Shown: positions 15,778 to 24,141 of the stretch, piece after piece
Layout of the letters: the number at the start of each line of letters is the position of its first letter
How positions within the stretch are numbered: position 1 is the stretch's first letter
NCBI RefSeq assembly: GCF_041504345.1
Contig: NZ_CP167894.1
Location: 2,108,001 to 2,172,000 of the forward strand
DNA: 64,000 nucleotides
Direction of reading: 5' to 3'
From: Vibrio sp. BS-M-Sm-2
Lineage (GTDB): Bacteria; Pseudomonadota; Gammaproteobacteria; Enterobacterales; Vibrionaceae
Made by a program: the position numbers and the translations under genes
The notes under the pieces: generated by a model
Database searches by the model: none
Seen by the model: the letters and a program-made list of their open reading frames with translations, nothing else
What the model was told of the DNA's origin: nothing

Positions 15778-16950
15778 ATGTTATCTAAAGTGCAATCAAG
15801 CCAAAATTGGCTCTCACAATTTCTTCCTGAACACCGTAGTATTGCGGAGCAACTTCTAGACAGCTTGCATATAGTTTCTTCTGAGGATATGCGTAGTGAC
15901 CTAAGAGTTTTGATTGAGGATATTGCATGGGATCGCTTACAGAAAGCGGCGTTACTTCCGATTAGAGAGTGTACAGCTCAAGAATCTATTTACGACACTC
16001 AAAACCCCACTATTTCTCCAGTCTTGCAATCTGCAACTGAGAGTTTAGGGAGCGAAGCATTCGTCAGTAACTTATACACAGAACTTACTCGAGCCAGAAA
16101 GCGCCAATTTATGCTAGAAAAGGTTCGAGTTAATGGCGAGGATAAAGAGTTAGCCCCATCACTATCCTTTATGAAACAACATAAGTTTAAAAGCCTGTTC
16201 TTAGTTGATGACCTTATTGGCTCTGGCGATAGAGTCGTATCGTATATTGATGCGTTATTTCGCAACAAAACGATTAATAGTTGGGTTTCATATGGTTACA
16301 TCAAGGTTCATATTGTTAGTTTTATGGCCACTGATGAAGGCAAGCGCATTGTATCTAGAGCAATCAAGCGGCGGAAAAATGTGTCTTTACATGTAATGCA
16401 TAGAGCACCATCTATAAGTGACCTTGCAGGTAGTAAAGCGTTAGAATCTTTGTGCAAGTCGTATGCAGACAAGAAGACACAATACCCACTAGGCTACAAA
16501 GAAAGCGCTGTTCGTGTCGTTTTTACACATTCAGCACCCAATAACCTTCCATCGATCTTATATCGCCCTATATATAAAAAATTTCGTCCAAATAATGCCC
16601 CATGCCTAAATCTTTCTAAATGGGATCCAATGTTCCCAAATCGGACAATTCCCCAGCAGTTCAAGCAAGATTTAGCGGCTATAAAAAGAAAACCATCTTC
16701 AAGAGTAGACATACTACACCTACTTGAACTCTTGAAAAACGGTGCCAACAAGCGTGAGGATATAGCTCACCTTATGAATAGGGGTTCCGCATATATACAA
16801 ACGCTTTTGGATTTATGTGAAAGAATGGGTTTTCTGACTCAGAATAGAGCGCTTATTGGTATAACTAACCAGGGTTTATATGAATTATCCCGACCCGCTG
16901 GTGCAAGTTATACTATTGAAAAAAATGAAGAATTTTATTATCCTTATTAG
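15778..16950 (+). CDS. Phosphoribosyltransferase-like protein with C-terminal wHTH
   Basis: 390 residues from the ATG at 15778; a TTG at 15766 is also open. After a helical N-terminus (NWLSQFLPEHRSIAEQLLDS) comes a PRTase-type core. The PRPP loop FLVDDLIGSGDRV (about 141-153) has the two acidic residues but Arg where the last Thr/Ser is usual. The final ~80 residues look like a winged helix (SSRVDILHLLELLKNGANKR; ALIGITNQGLYEL). Related PRTase-wHTH proteins are recalled as effectors of some retrons (Ec73-like) and as members of other defence islands. It lies 24 bp after the ATPase gene and just before the candidate retron RNA, so either module could own it. Confidence 0.75.
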   Translation: MLSKVQSSQNWLSQFLPEHRSIAEQLLDSLHIVSSEDMRSDLRVLIEDIAWDRLQKAALLPIRECTAQESIYDTQNPTISPVLQSATESLGSEAFVSNLYTELTRARKRQFMLEKVRVNGEDKELAPSLSFMKQHKFKSLFLVDDLIGSGDRVVSYIDALFRNKTINSWVSYGYIKVHIVSFMATDEGKRIVSRAIKRRKNVSLHVMHRAPSISDLAGSKALESLCKSYADKKTQYPLGYKESAVRVVFTHSAPNNLPSILYRPIYKKFRPNNAPCLNLSKWDPMFPNRTIPQQFKQDLAAIKRKPSSRVDILHLLELLKNGANKREDIAHLMNRGSAYIQTLLDLCERMGFLTQNRALIGITNQGLYELSRPAGASYTIEKNEEFYYPY

Positions 16951-17195
16951 CGAGCGAGACTCTATGTCTCTATGCTAGTGTTAGTTAGCTGGTTTACAGT
17001 TAACCTCCTCAACAAAGAGGGGATCTAGGCTTCGTTTCATGAAGCTTGGCATATAGAACTTAACCACATGCCTTGTGTTTGTTGTTAACTTGCACAATGG
17101 AATATGTATCGCTTTCATGCGTACTCTATCTCTTCATCTTACTCACGGCGTGAGTCTTAGATCGCAAGATGAAGAGATACAGCGCAAATCGATAA
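16950..17195 (+). ncRNA. Candidate retron msr-msd RNA
   Basis: The 255 bp between the PRTase gene and the RT is dense in hairpins, as expected for a retron template RNA upstream of its RT. A perfect 14-bp inverted repeat, TATCTCTTCATCTT (17127-17140) and its complement (17166-17179), forms a long stem. Its loop holds a small ACTCA-CGGCG-TGAGT hairpin; this is the likely msd. Upstream are GGTT...AACC, CCTC...GAGG and GCTTC...GAAGC hairpins (16990-17047), the likely msr, after TTAGTTAGC, which could hold the branching G. TATGCTA (16971) and TAGCAT (17199) could be the short a1/a2 pair. The exact ends are not determined. Confidence 0.55.
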
Positions 17196-17205
17196 AGGTA
17201 GCATT

Positions 17206-18353
17206 TTGACTATTGTCTCGACTCACCCTTACTTACTAAAAGGGCTGGAAAAGGGCCGCTCCCAGCAGGCGCTATACTCTCTTATGGCTCAAGCTCATAA
17301 GTTGGAGGGGTTAGGAATTCCCTACATACACAGCTTTCTGCATTTCGCCCACCTAACCAAACTTTCAGAGTCTTATATAAGATCCATAGTAAACAGACGT
17401 AACTCAAACTATACCTCATACTCCATACCAAAGAGATCAGGAGGAAGTCGATACTTGCATAGCCCGAGCGATGAACTAAAGGCTTTGCAACGTTGGATAA
17501 ATGGCGAAATTCTTAATCGATTACCTGTGCATTCAAGTTGTTATTCGTACCATAAGGGTAGCTCCATAGTACAGTGCGCAGAAAAGCACTGCGGCTCTAA
17601 ATGGTTGATTAAATTAGACATAGAGAACTTTTTCGACACAATTAACGAAGTTGAAGTCTACAAGGTTTATCGAAAGATAGGATATAAACCACTTATTGCT
17701 TTTGGATTAGCTAGAATTTGTACCTATCAACCTAAATCGGTAATCCAGAACAAAAAAATTGGGTTCAGTTCAACAAAAACTCTGACGAAATGCCGTTTCA
17801 GAAGAAGCATATTCGTTATTTTGGGCGTGTTCCCCAAGGGGCTCCGACTAGTCCTATGCTCTCAAACTTAGTATTAGCCAACCTAGATGAAAAACTAAGC
17901 AATTATGCTCAAAAACGTGGCGGCATCTATACACGTTATGCTGATGACTTATTTATGTCTTTTAGCCAGAATAACTTTGATAGACAGCAAGTAAGCCAGG
18001 TAATAGGCAGTGTTTTAAGCCAAGTAAAGTCTTATGGTTATAATCTTAGAAAATCTAAGATTAAGGTAATTCCCCCTGGTTCAAATAAGGTAATTTTGGG
18101 GCTAAGTGTAAATGACAAGCAGGTAAGACTAACTAAGCAATACAAACAAAATATAAATTCTCATATTTACGGAATGGTAAAATTTGGAGTTGATAAGCAT
18201 GCTATCCATCGAGGTTTCGATAGTGTATTTGGTATGATTGATCACGTTTTTGGCTTGATAAATTATGCAAAAACAATTGAACCAGATTTTGGATATACAA
18301 AGTATCAAGATCTTCAAGACTGCCTTCGCAGCTCAGGACTTTCCTACACCTAA
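17206..18353 (+). pseudogene. Retron reverse transcriptase, frameshifted
   Basis: A retron-type RT in two frames. The first part, from a TTG at 17206 with AAAGG upstream, has the fingers region (YSIPKRSGGSRYLHSP) and the first catalytic region (WLIKLDIENFFDTI). The second part restores QGAPTSPMLSNL and the catalytic TRYADDLF box and runs to the thumb and stop at 18353. The switch falls at an A7 tract (17752-17758). One more A would give an unbroken protein of about 380 residues reading KNWVQFNKNSDEMPF across the join. This is either a real knock-out, a slippage-prone site or a base-calling error. All catalytic residues are otherwise kept. Confidence 0.85.
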
Positions 18354-18520
18354 ATCGGTTAAAACCTGCCGCACTCTACTACGTAGTCATCCAAATAAAT
18401 TTAGCAATACAGCTGACAAGCTTTTGTCCAAAAATGCGCTAAAAGGACAGTTTACCTCACTCCAGACTAGGTTCGATACAGTTGGTACTTAGTAACTAGG
18501 GCTGCTCTGATGACCTGCTG

Positions 18521-18770
18521 AAATCGTGACAATTTTCGGTTTAAGACGTACCTTCGAAGGCTGGTAAGCTGCTAGTCAATCATGGTTTACCTTTGTTCGT
18601 TACCTAATGGTAGGCAAATTGGGGCCTGAGGCGTTTTTTTGTTAAGCCCAATGGACTGTGGTAGCTAAATTCGCAGTGCTCGCGGTTTTAGGTCATTTCG
18701 AAACGGGGCGTTTGGTGCCATTAACCGACTGTGAAAGGTGCGGCCAACCAAAAAACGCCTATTAAACTAT
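18521..18770 (+). repeat. Noncoding repeat unit, copy A
   Basis: Starts AAATCGTGACAA. In order it then shares with copy B: TCAATCAT, ACCTTTGT, ATGGTAGG, GAGGCGTTTTTT, TGGTAGCTAAATTCG and CGCGGTTTT. Part of the unit can fold: GGCGTTTTTT near 18630 pairs with AAAAAACGCC at 18748-18757. The TGAGGCGTTT word recalls Vibrio integron attC (VCR) ends, but a full attC cannot be shown. Confidence 0.55.
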
Positions 18771-18899
18771 GGGAACTGGAAACCAACAAGGCTTAGAAAC
18801 CTATAGCCGTATTGCCTATGGGTTATGTACTTCCAGGTCAGAGCTAAAATACTCTATATATATGTTTTTAAAAGGCTATAATAGATCCAAGTTCAATCG

Positions 18900-19140
18900 A
18901 AATCGTGACAACTTGAAGGTTAATAGCCTTCATATTGGCACTGGTTGAAGGTTAGTAGGCAGACGGGAATCAATCATCAATACCTTTGTCCTTTGCCTTA
19001 TGGTAGGGAAACGCGGGGTTGAGGCGTTTTTTGGTTGGTTCTATGGACTATGGTAGCTAAATTCGTTCTTCACGCGGTTTTTAAGTCAATTCGTCACGGT
19101 TTGGTAGGGAAAATCCGATTGGTGGCGGTTTTAGGTCCGG
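18900..19140 (+). repeat. Noncoding repeat unit, copy B
   Basis: Diverged second copy of the unit at 18521. The conserved blocks keep their order with small spacing changes: GTGACAA at the start, TTATGGTAGGGAAACGC, TTGAGGCGTTTTTTGG, GACTATGGTAGCTAAATTCG and CGCGGTTTTT. Long open frames are lacking in both copies, so a structured RNA, recombination site or degenerate cassette end is more likely than a gene. Confidence 0.55.
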
Positions 19141-19415
19141 TGTAAGTACATTTAACCAAGGTAAAAGCTCAACACTTGAAGAGTGTAGGGTTCTATTAAA
19201 CAGCGTAATAGACGCCAGTATTAAGTTTGAAACTAACTTAATACCAAGAAATACCTATCAAAAATGCTGGTTATGCTTATGATGGTACATGTATATAACT
19301 GGTTTTACTTGATGAAATCAACTCGCTCGTCTGATACGTAATCGAGATAAATGGAATCAAAGAGTACTTTGACAATTTTTGGTGATTATATTTTTAAGGG
19401 TAGCTAAGGCGATAG

Positions 19416-19658
19416 ATGATTACACTAAATGTTTATTTTGGTTCTGTTAACGCACCGTACATATTAACATCCGAGCTTTTGAGCAGCATTCAAGAGAGTT
19501 ACCCTGCACTCTATCCCGAATTTTTAAAAGATGAAGGGGCGCTAGAAGTAACAACAGTCAGGATTATCGATAAAGAGTATGCTTTTTACCCATCAGATGT
19601 AGAAAAAATTGCACTCCGGTTTGGTATTGATATTGAATTTAAGAAAGTAATCCTCTGA
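19416..19658 (+). CDS. Small hypothetical protein
   Basis: 80 residues starting MITLNVYFGSVNAPYILTSE; no family recognised. It has an alternating beta/alpha look (TLNVYFGSV; LLSSIQESYPALYPEFL; VTTVRIIDKEYAFY), ordinary composition and an ATG, but only a weak ribosome site (AAGGCG). It follows the two noncoding repeat units and is the kind of small orphan gene found in integron cassettes or island cargo. Confidence that it is a true gene is moderate. Confidence 0.5.
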   Translation: MITLNVYFGSVNAPYILTSELLSSIQESYPALYPEFLKDEGALEVTTVRIIDKEYAFYPSDVEKIALRFGIDIEFKKVIL

Positions 19659-19741
19659 CTTATAAAAAGGGATTGGCTGAAGTCATGTGTATGGTCAGAG
19701 AGAGTCTAAGTTGTAAATACTACAAGAATAATGAAATCTGA

Positions 19742-19993
19742 CTATTCGTAACCTCCCTCAAGCTTCATATCAATGTACTGCAGTAATGCAGAAGCACCAT
19801 ATTTGTTGATAATGTCTTGAGGTGTTATATGTCCGTAGCTAGCCACCAAGTAGGAGGTATACCAACTTACATAATCTTCACCTAGATGACACAGCCTATC
19901 CATAATTAACTCAGTATCCACGCTAGAAACAACCTCTCTAATATTTTCCAACAGGCTTCCAATGTTCTGCCCTTTAGATTCATTGCATTTCAT
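19742..19993 (-). CDS. Small hypothetical protein
   Basis: 83 residues, helical (GSLLENIREVVSSVDTELIM; ITPQDIINKYGASALLQYID). AGAAGG lies 11 bp before the ATG. No family recognised. A run of nine C (as read on this strand) followed by seven A lies about 23-38 bp upstream of the start and could sit between promoter and gene. Transcribed against its neighbours, so probably an independent cassette. Confidence 0.52.
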   Translation of the reverse strand: MKCNESKGQNIGSLLENIREVVSSVDTELIMDRLCHLGEDYVSWYTSYLVASYGHITPQDIINKYGASALLQYIDMKLEGGYE

Positions 19994-20329
19994 AGTAAAA
20001 GACCTTCTTCAGTGATTTTTTTGGGGGGGGGAACCCTAATTCAACTATACTCAACTTCGAGTTTGTGTAGCAATACTATGAAAAGTCAAACCTAAAAATG
20101 CCCAAATTTTCCATCTAGTTCAGTATCTCGGATTTTTTGACCATTTCGGAGTGACTGCTTCAGTGTTATCAGACACTCTCGTTAGCAACTTTTGTCATCC
20201 TTTTAATAATTCATGCTTCGCTAAATTAGCGATCTTTCTAAAACGGAATTGCCCCGAAACGTTTTAGCGGAATTATTCCTCTTAAAATGCTGAGCTTCAT
20301 TTTTCCTTAGAAAATGGTATCTGGAATGC
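19994..20329. other. Intergenic region with homopolymer tract and hairpin
   Basis: Contains a T7-G9 junction (20016-20031) and a CTAAAACG...CGTTTTAG inverted repeat (about 20238-20267). No gene is supported. Confidence 0.5.
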
Positions 20330-20691
20330 GTGCATAAATTGGTCATAGATTACAGCCCATTTGATCAGGTGTATCGCAAACACAATGACAAAACGCAGTG
20401 GAAGATTAACGCAGGCGTCAATGCCAACAAGCAACTTGGTCAGTTGATGTCACGCCAATACATGGGCAGTTACACCGACAGCAATACTGGATTGGTGAAC
20501 CTTGATGGAAGACTTGGGCGAAGTGGTCCAAGATACCGCGACCACACTCATCTACATTCACGAGCAAGCGGGCTATGTGTCGATACCAAGTCAGGAAAGG
20601 AGTATTTCTAAGCGGCTTTAGACGCCTATCGAGTGACGAGGCTAAGCGAGACAGAGGGTTGAAAAGATTAAGAAGAAAGCGTGGCAAGTAG
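20330..20691 (+). pseudogene. Decayed fragment of an unidentified island protein
   Basis: Coding-like sequence in three successive frames. KINAGVNANKQLGQLMSRQY is followed, after a shift near 20505, by MEDLGEVVQDTATTLIYI and HEQAGYVSIPSQERSISK. After a second shift near 20610 comes RLSSDEAKRDRGLKRLRRKR, ending at TAG 20689-20691. The tail is very basic. The pieces read as the C-terminal part of one protein with at least two frameshifts and no N-terminus. The family is not recognised. It is a relic of former cargo rather than a live gene. Confidence 0.6.
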
Positions 20692-21100
20692 AGCTAACGG
20701 TGGGGCCTCCCTATCTGGCTAAGCCAGCAACCCCACATAGCACTCCGACTCACACAAGCTAGGCTTGCTGCGTGTTACGGCCGGGAGAATATCACCGTGT
20801 CACATTCGCTCTATTGAGTATATGCTTTGACATGGTTTGCAGAAACTATTGCCAAAACGGCGAAAACGTTCTGTAAGCGATTCTAAGCAAGGTGATTTAT
20901 CCAAGTGCTAGCTCATGTTGTTTGAGCGAATAAAATTGAATCTACCCCGTTTAACGCCTGTTTAATTTTGATGTGTAGATTTGATAAGAGAATCTGTGAA
21001 GCAGAAGAGTTTTTTTGAGTAGATGGAGGTGTCACTATGCCTCTGGTTGTGTAATCCTTATTAATCTAAACTATTTTTAATGTTGGTAAGGATTAAAAAC
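20692..21100. other. Noncoding region with a nested hairpin
   Basis: A nested stem is visible at 20700-20736: GTGGGG/CCCCAC outside and CTGGCT/AGCCAG inside. The rest (to 21088) has no gene. AAGGA at 21089-21093 is the ribosome site of the next gene. Confidence 0.5.
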
Positions 21101-21301
21101 ATGACAAAGAAGTCTGATCAAAACGGTGTAAAACCGCAACGCAGTGGCGGCGGTAACGGTAAACGGGTAATTATAGGTGAGGCATTTGATACAGCCCTTA
21201 ACCGACAGATGCCCCAAGGCGGAAGAAAAGACGTAGAAACGATCATGCAACGTAGCGCCACTCCGCCCAACCCTGACTCTGGGGAACAAAACAAAAAATA
21301 G
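21101..21301 (+). CDS. Small basic protein upstream of the 2TM protein
   Basis: 66 residues from the ATG at 21101, placed by AAGGA 8 bp upstream; an ATG at 21080 lacks a site. Low-complexity and polar: MTKKSDQNGVKPQRSGGGNG, then RVIIGEAFDTALNRQMPQGG and a charged tail. No family recognised. It is 8 bp ahead of the 2TM gene and shares its terminator, so the two form a small operon. It could be a partner, inhibitor or sensor of the membrane protein. Confidence 0.62.
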   Translation: MTKKSDQNGVKPQRSGGGNGKRVIIGEAFDTALNRQMPQGGRKDVETIMQRSATPPNPDSGEQNKK

Positions 21302-21309
21302 GATTTTAG

Positions 21310-21819
21310 ATGAGCGAACTAGAAAAGAAAGCAAACAAAAGACATTGGGACTTGTTGTGGAACACTCGCTTAGGAGTGCGCTATCACATGCACCTACAAA
21401 ATTACTATAGCCGTATAGGCAAAGGAATTACTGTTCTTTCGTTAGTTACTAGCTCCGCTGCATTTGCAACCCTTTGGGCCCAAGAACAAAACCTTGCAAA
21501 AGTTCTGGCTTGTATTGTGGCTTTGGCACAGATTTTAGATTTGGTTATCGATACCAAGGGTAAAGCGCTTTTGCACGCCTCTTTGCGCCAGAAGTATTTA
21601 GCCCTTGAGCTGGAGCTGTCAGACATCACTCAAGTTGTGGATGAAGATACTAAGGCGTTTGAACAAAAACGGATCAATATTGAGATTGAAGAACCACCTA
21701 TATTTGATTCGTTAATTGATAAGTGTCACAACGAATTGGTTAAAGTTTACGACTTAGAAGATAAGTACATAGAGCCGATGGGTAACTGGCATAGCTTTAA
21801 AGCTTGGTGGTTGAGTTAG
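21310..21819 (+). CDS. Two-TM protein, SLATT-like
   Basis: 169 residues. The N-terminal helix WDLLWNTRLGVRYHMHLQNYYSR leads into two adjacent membrane segments, VLSLVTSSAAFATLWA (about 40-56) and KVLACIVALAQILDLVI (about 63-80). A cytosolic helical tail follows (YLALELELSDITQVV...). This layout, with paired short TMs then a long helix, resembles SLATT-type 2TM proteins. Those are thought to form pores in nucleotide-signalling defence systems. No nucleotide cyclase is nearby, and the only partner is the 66-residue protein. The call to SLATT is from pattern, not a search. Confidence 0.62.
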   Translation: MSELEKKANKRHWDLLWNTRLGVRYHMHLQNYYSRIGKGITVLSLVTSSAAFATLWAQEQNLAKVLACIVALAQILDLVIDTKGKALLHASLRQKYLALELELSDITQVVDEDTKAFEQKRINIEIEEPPIFDSLIDKCHNELVKVYDLEDKYIEPMGNWHSFKAWWLS

Positions 21820-21848
21820 TAGCAATAGCTTGCCCATGTCAACAACAA

Positions 21849-21886
21849 AAAGCCCTAGCTGATGTAGTGAGCTAGGGCTTTCTTTT
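21849..21886 (+). terminator. Terminator of the 2TM module
   Basis: Perfect AAAGCCCTAGCT / AGCTAGGGCTTT stem with a 9-nt loop and a T-rich tail. Confidence 0.9.
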
Positions 21887-21956
21887 GACTTAAAGTTTTA
21901 AAAAGGGGAATAAACACCGCTAGTATCATCTCACCAAAGGTAAGATGGGTTGAACA

Positions 21957-23655
21957 ATGCATCAAAGTGATTTTTTATCTGAATTAAATACAATTTTTGA
22001 GAATTCCAAGCACAGCCATAATAAAGAGTATGATTACGCTTATGCGATTAAAGAGCTAATCTCAAAGCCAGCTTTAAAGCTTTCATATCAACAGAAGTCT
22101 ATAGCAGAAGCACTGATTCACATACTTAGCTATAAGATTGTTCCTGGGAAAATGAAGCTAGAGTTTTCTGACATTTGGTCTGTCAACGAAATTGACATAA
22201 ACGACCTTCAGCTCATAAAAGACTGGATCACTCAACTAGATTCAGATTGGTTAGTAGCGCGATACTACGATGTATTGTGGTCCACTTTTGGCAACAGAAT
22301 AGAGCATAATATTGAGTGCGCTATCAATGCCTATCAACACTTTCCAATTGAATATATGTTAGGTGATTTAGCCTACTGGCAAAGAGCAGTTTACCTATCT
22401 AAGGCTGCTAAACGAAAAAGAAACAAGGATAATCTAGTTAGAACATTGGCAGAGACAGCGCTAGTTGAAGACTGCACCTATGCTATTACAAAACTGCTTT
22501 TACAACTCGGTGAAATCGAGCCCTATGCTCAAGAACTATCAAAGTGCCTAGCTAACAAGGCTATCGAAAAAAAGGGACACTACCTAGCAGAGTCCTATTT
22601 AAAGCTTGCCTTAGAGGTGAAAGAAAAACATCCGAAAATCGAATTATCTAGGGAAGCTATCATTGATTTATTATGTGATAGCTTGCAATTTCGTGCCGCA
22701 GAGGATGAAAATAGCGGACAGTTTCAGGTGTCGGCTCAAAGATACAGAGAAGCGATTGTTCTTCTTCGTGGTTTGAATAACCAATACAAAAAGAAAAATG
22801 ATGTGCAGACCAGAATTCAATTGATTGAAGCTCGATTGGTTCACCTACGTGAAGCTATTCAAAATCAGGCTCGAATGAGTGCAGTCGCAATTGAGATGGA
22901 TCTTACTCCTTACTTGGAAATTGTAAGCGAAACCGTCAAAGGGCAGTCATTAGATGAATTAATCCAGTTCCCAGAAATGGAATACAGTCACCTTCTAAAG
23001 ATCAACAAGGCTCGTGAATCACAAGGATTGTTTAGTCGCCTCTTCATCGGTTCCCATGTTTATAGTGATGTTGACGGTAGACAGTTGGGACGATTTGCTA
23101 CAGGTTCAGACAGAAGCCAAGCGTGTTGAATGCTTCAAAACATTTGAAAGAAGTGCCCATTGTACCGCGGCAGGTTTCATTATTCCTGCGCTCAGAAAGC
23201 TTCGCGAAAACCTAAAACTCGATCTGGAATATTTTGAGAGTGTTGTTCGAGATTGTGTACTGGTTCCAGAAGAGCAAAAGAATATTATGTCAAAAGCGCT
23301 TTATCACGGTTACAACATGGATTTTCATAGTGCATTGATGATGTTCTGCCCTATGGTTGAAGCGATTCTGAGAAATGTACTAAAAAGAGCGGAAATCCCA
23401 ACAGTCACAATAAATGAAACATCTGAATCAGAAAAGAGTATGACGTTGCTTTTGGATATAGCGTCTAACCACGGGATACTCAATCGAGAAACAGTCTTTA
23501 AGGCTGAAGCTCTATTTACTGACCCACTAGGGTTTAACTTCAGAAACAAAGTCGCTCATGGTTTGATTGATGATTATTCTGGTAATAGCTATGGGGCCGT
23601 ATATGTTTGGTGGGTTTGCTTAAAGTGGGTATACATTTATAGGGCAATCCAATAA
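21957..23655 (+). pseudogene. DUF4209-type protein, frameshifted
   Basis: The first frame (21957-23129) gives a 390-residue helical protein (for example FPIEYMLGDLAYWQRAVYLS). The next frame continues SWDDLLQVQTEAKRVECF to a stop at 23655 and includes the DUF4209-like ending GFNFRNKVAHGLIDD. The join lies near 23075-23090; one surplus base, perhaps in the GGG there, would explain it. Whole, the protein would be about 565 residues. DUF4209 proteins are scattered in islands and some are associated with defence. The function is unknown. A sequencing error is possible, because no other lesion is seen. Confidence 0.72.
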
Positions 23656-24141
23656 CCAACGTTTATCTTACGCTACCCGACAAAACCGTAATCTGGCATT
23701 CAAACCACAACTTGGATGCCAGATAAGGCCATCAAAACTGACCTTTTGGCTACCTGCACTAATCGAAAAAAAAGGTACTTCCGTGAAAACGAAACTCATT
23801 TTTGTCCAAAAACGAGTTACGGGAGGCTCTTCTACAAGTGTGATACCGATGTTCAAGGAAAGTCATAGATGCCTAGCGAGTAGTGAGCTTTGCGAGCGTC
23901 AGGAATGGCTTTATTATTTTACTTTACCATCCTGTCCTTAAATATCCTGCGCAATCAAACCAGTTACACTCATAAATGAACGTTTACTAGTGAAGAAAAA
24001 TGAATGAGCACCGCAGATGGATTCGGAGCATTTTGTTTCATTTGTGAAGTGGTTTGGGTTTAGTTTTATATTGTAGTTGTTTTGCTAAATTGTTTCATAT
24101 ACTTTTCCTTAAGGTCTTAAATGGCCTATAAAAGGTAATAT
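23656..24141. other. Noncoding right end of the island
   Basis: No gene supported. AT-rich, with GTTTCAT words at 24035 and 24092 that echo the left end. A CTGGCAT...ATGCCAG inverted pair lies around 23692-23721. It ends at the right inverted repeat. Confidence 0.5.

Larger units (their letters stand above)
18354..19415. other. Long noncoding region with two diverged repeat units
   Basis: No supported gene in over 1 kb. It contains two related units (18521-18770 and 18900-19140, listed separately) separated by an AT-rich spacer. A 16-bp inverted match links 18742-18757 to 19024-19039. The tail (19141-19415) carries no recognisable feature. Confidence 0.6.

Noticed and set aside
18265..18492. 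75-residue ORF at the end of the RT
   Set aside because: Overlaps the RT 3' end in another frame, has no clear ribosome site and no domain features.
18500..19140. True integron attC array
   Set aside because: Only short words resemble Vibrio attC repeats; complete paired R/L boxes could not be laid out, and no integrase of integron type is present.
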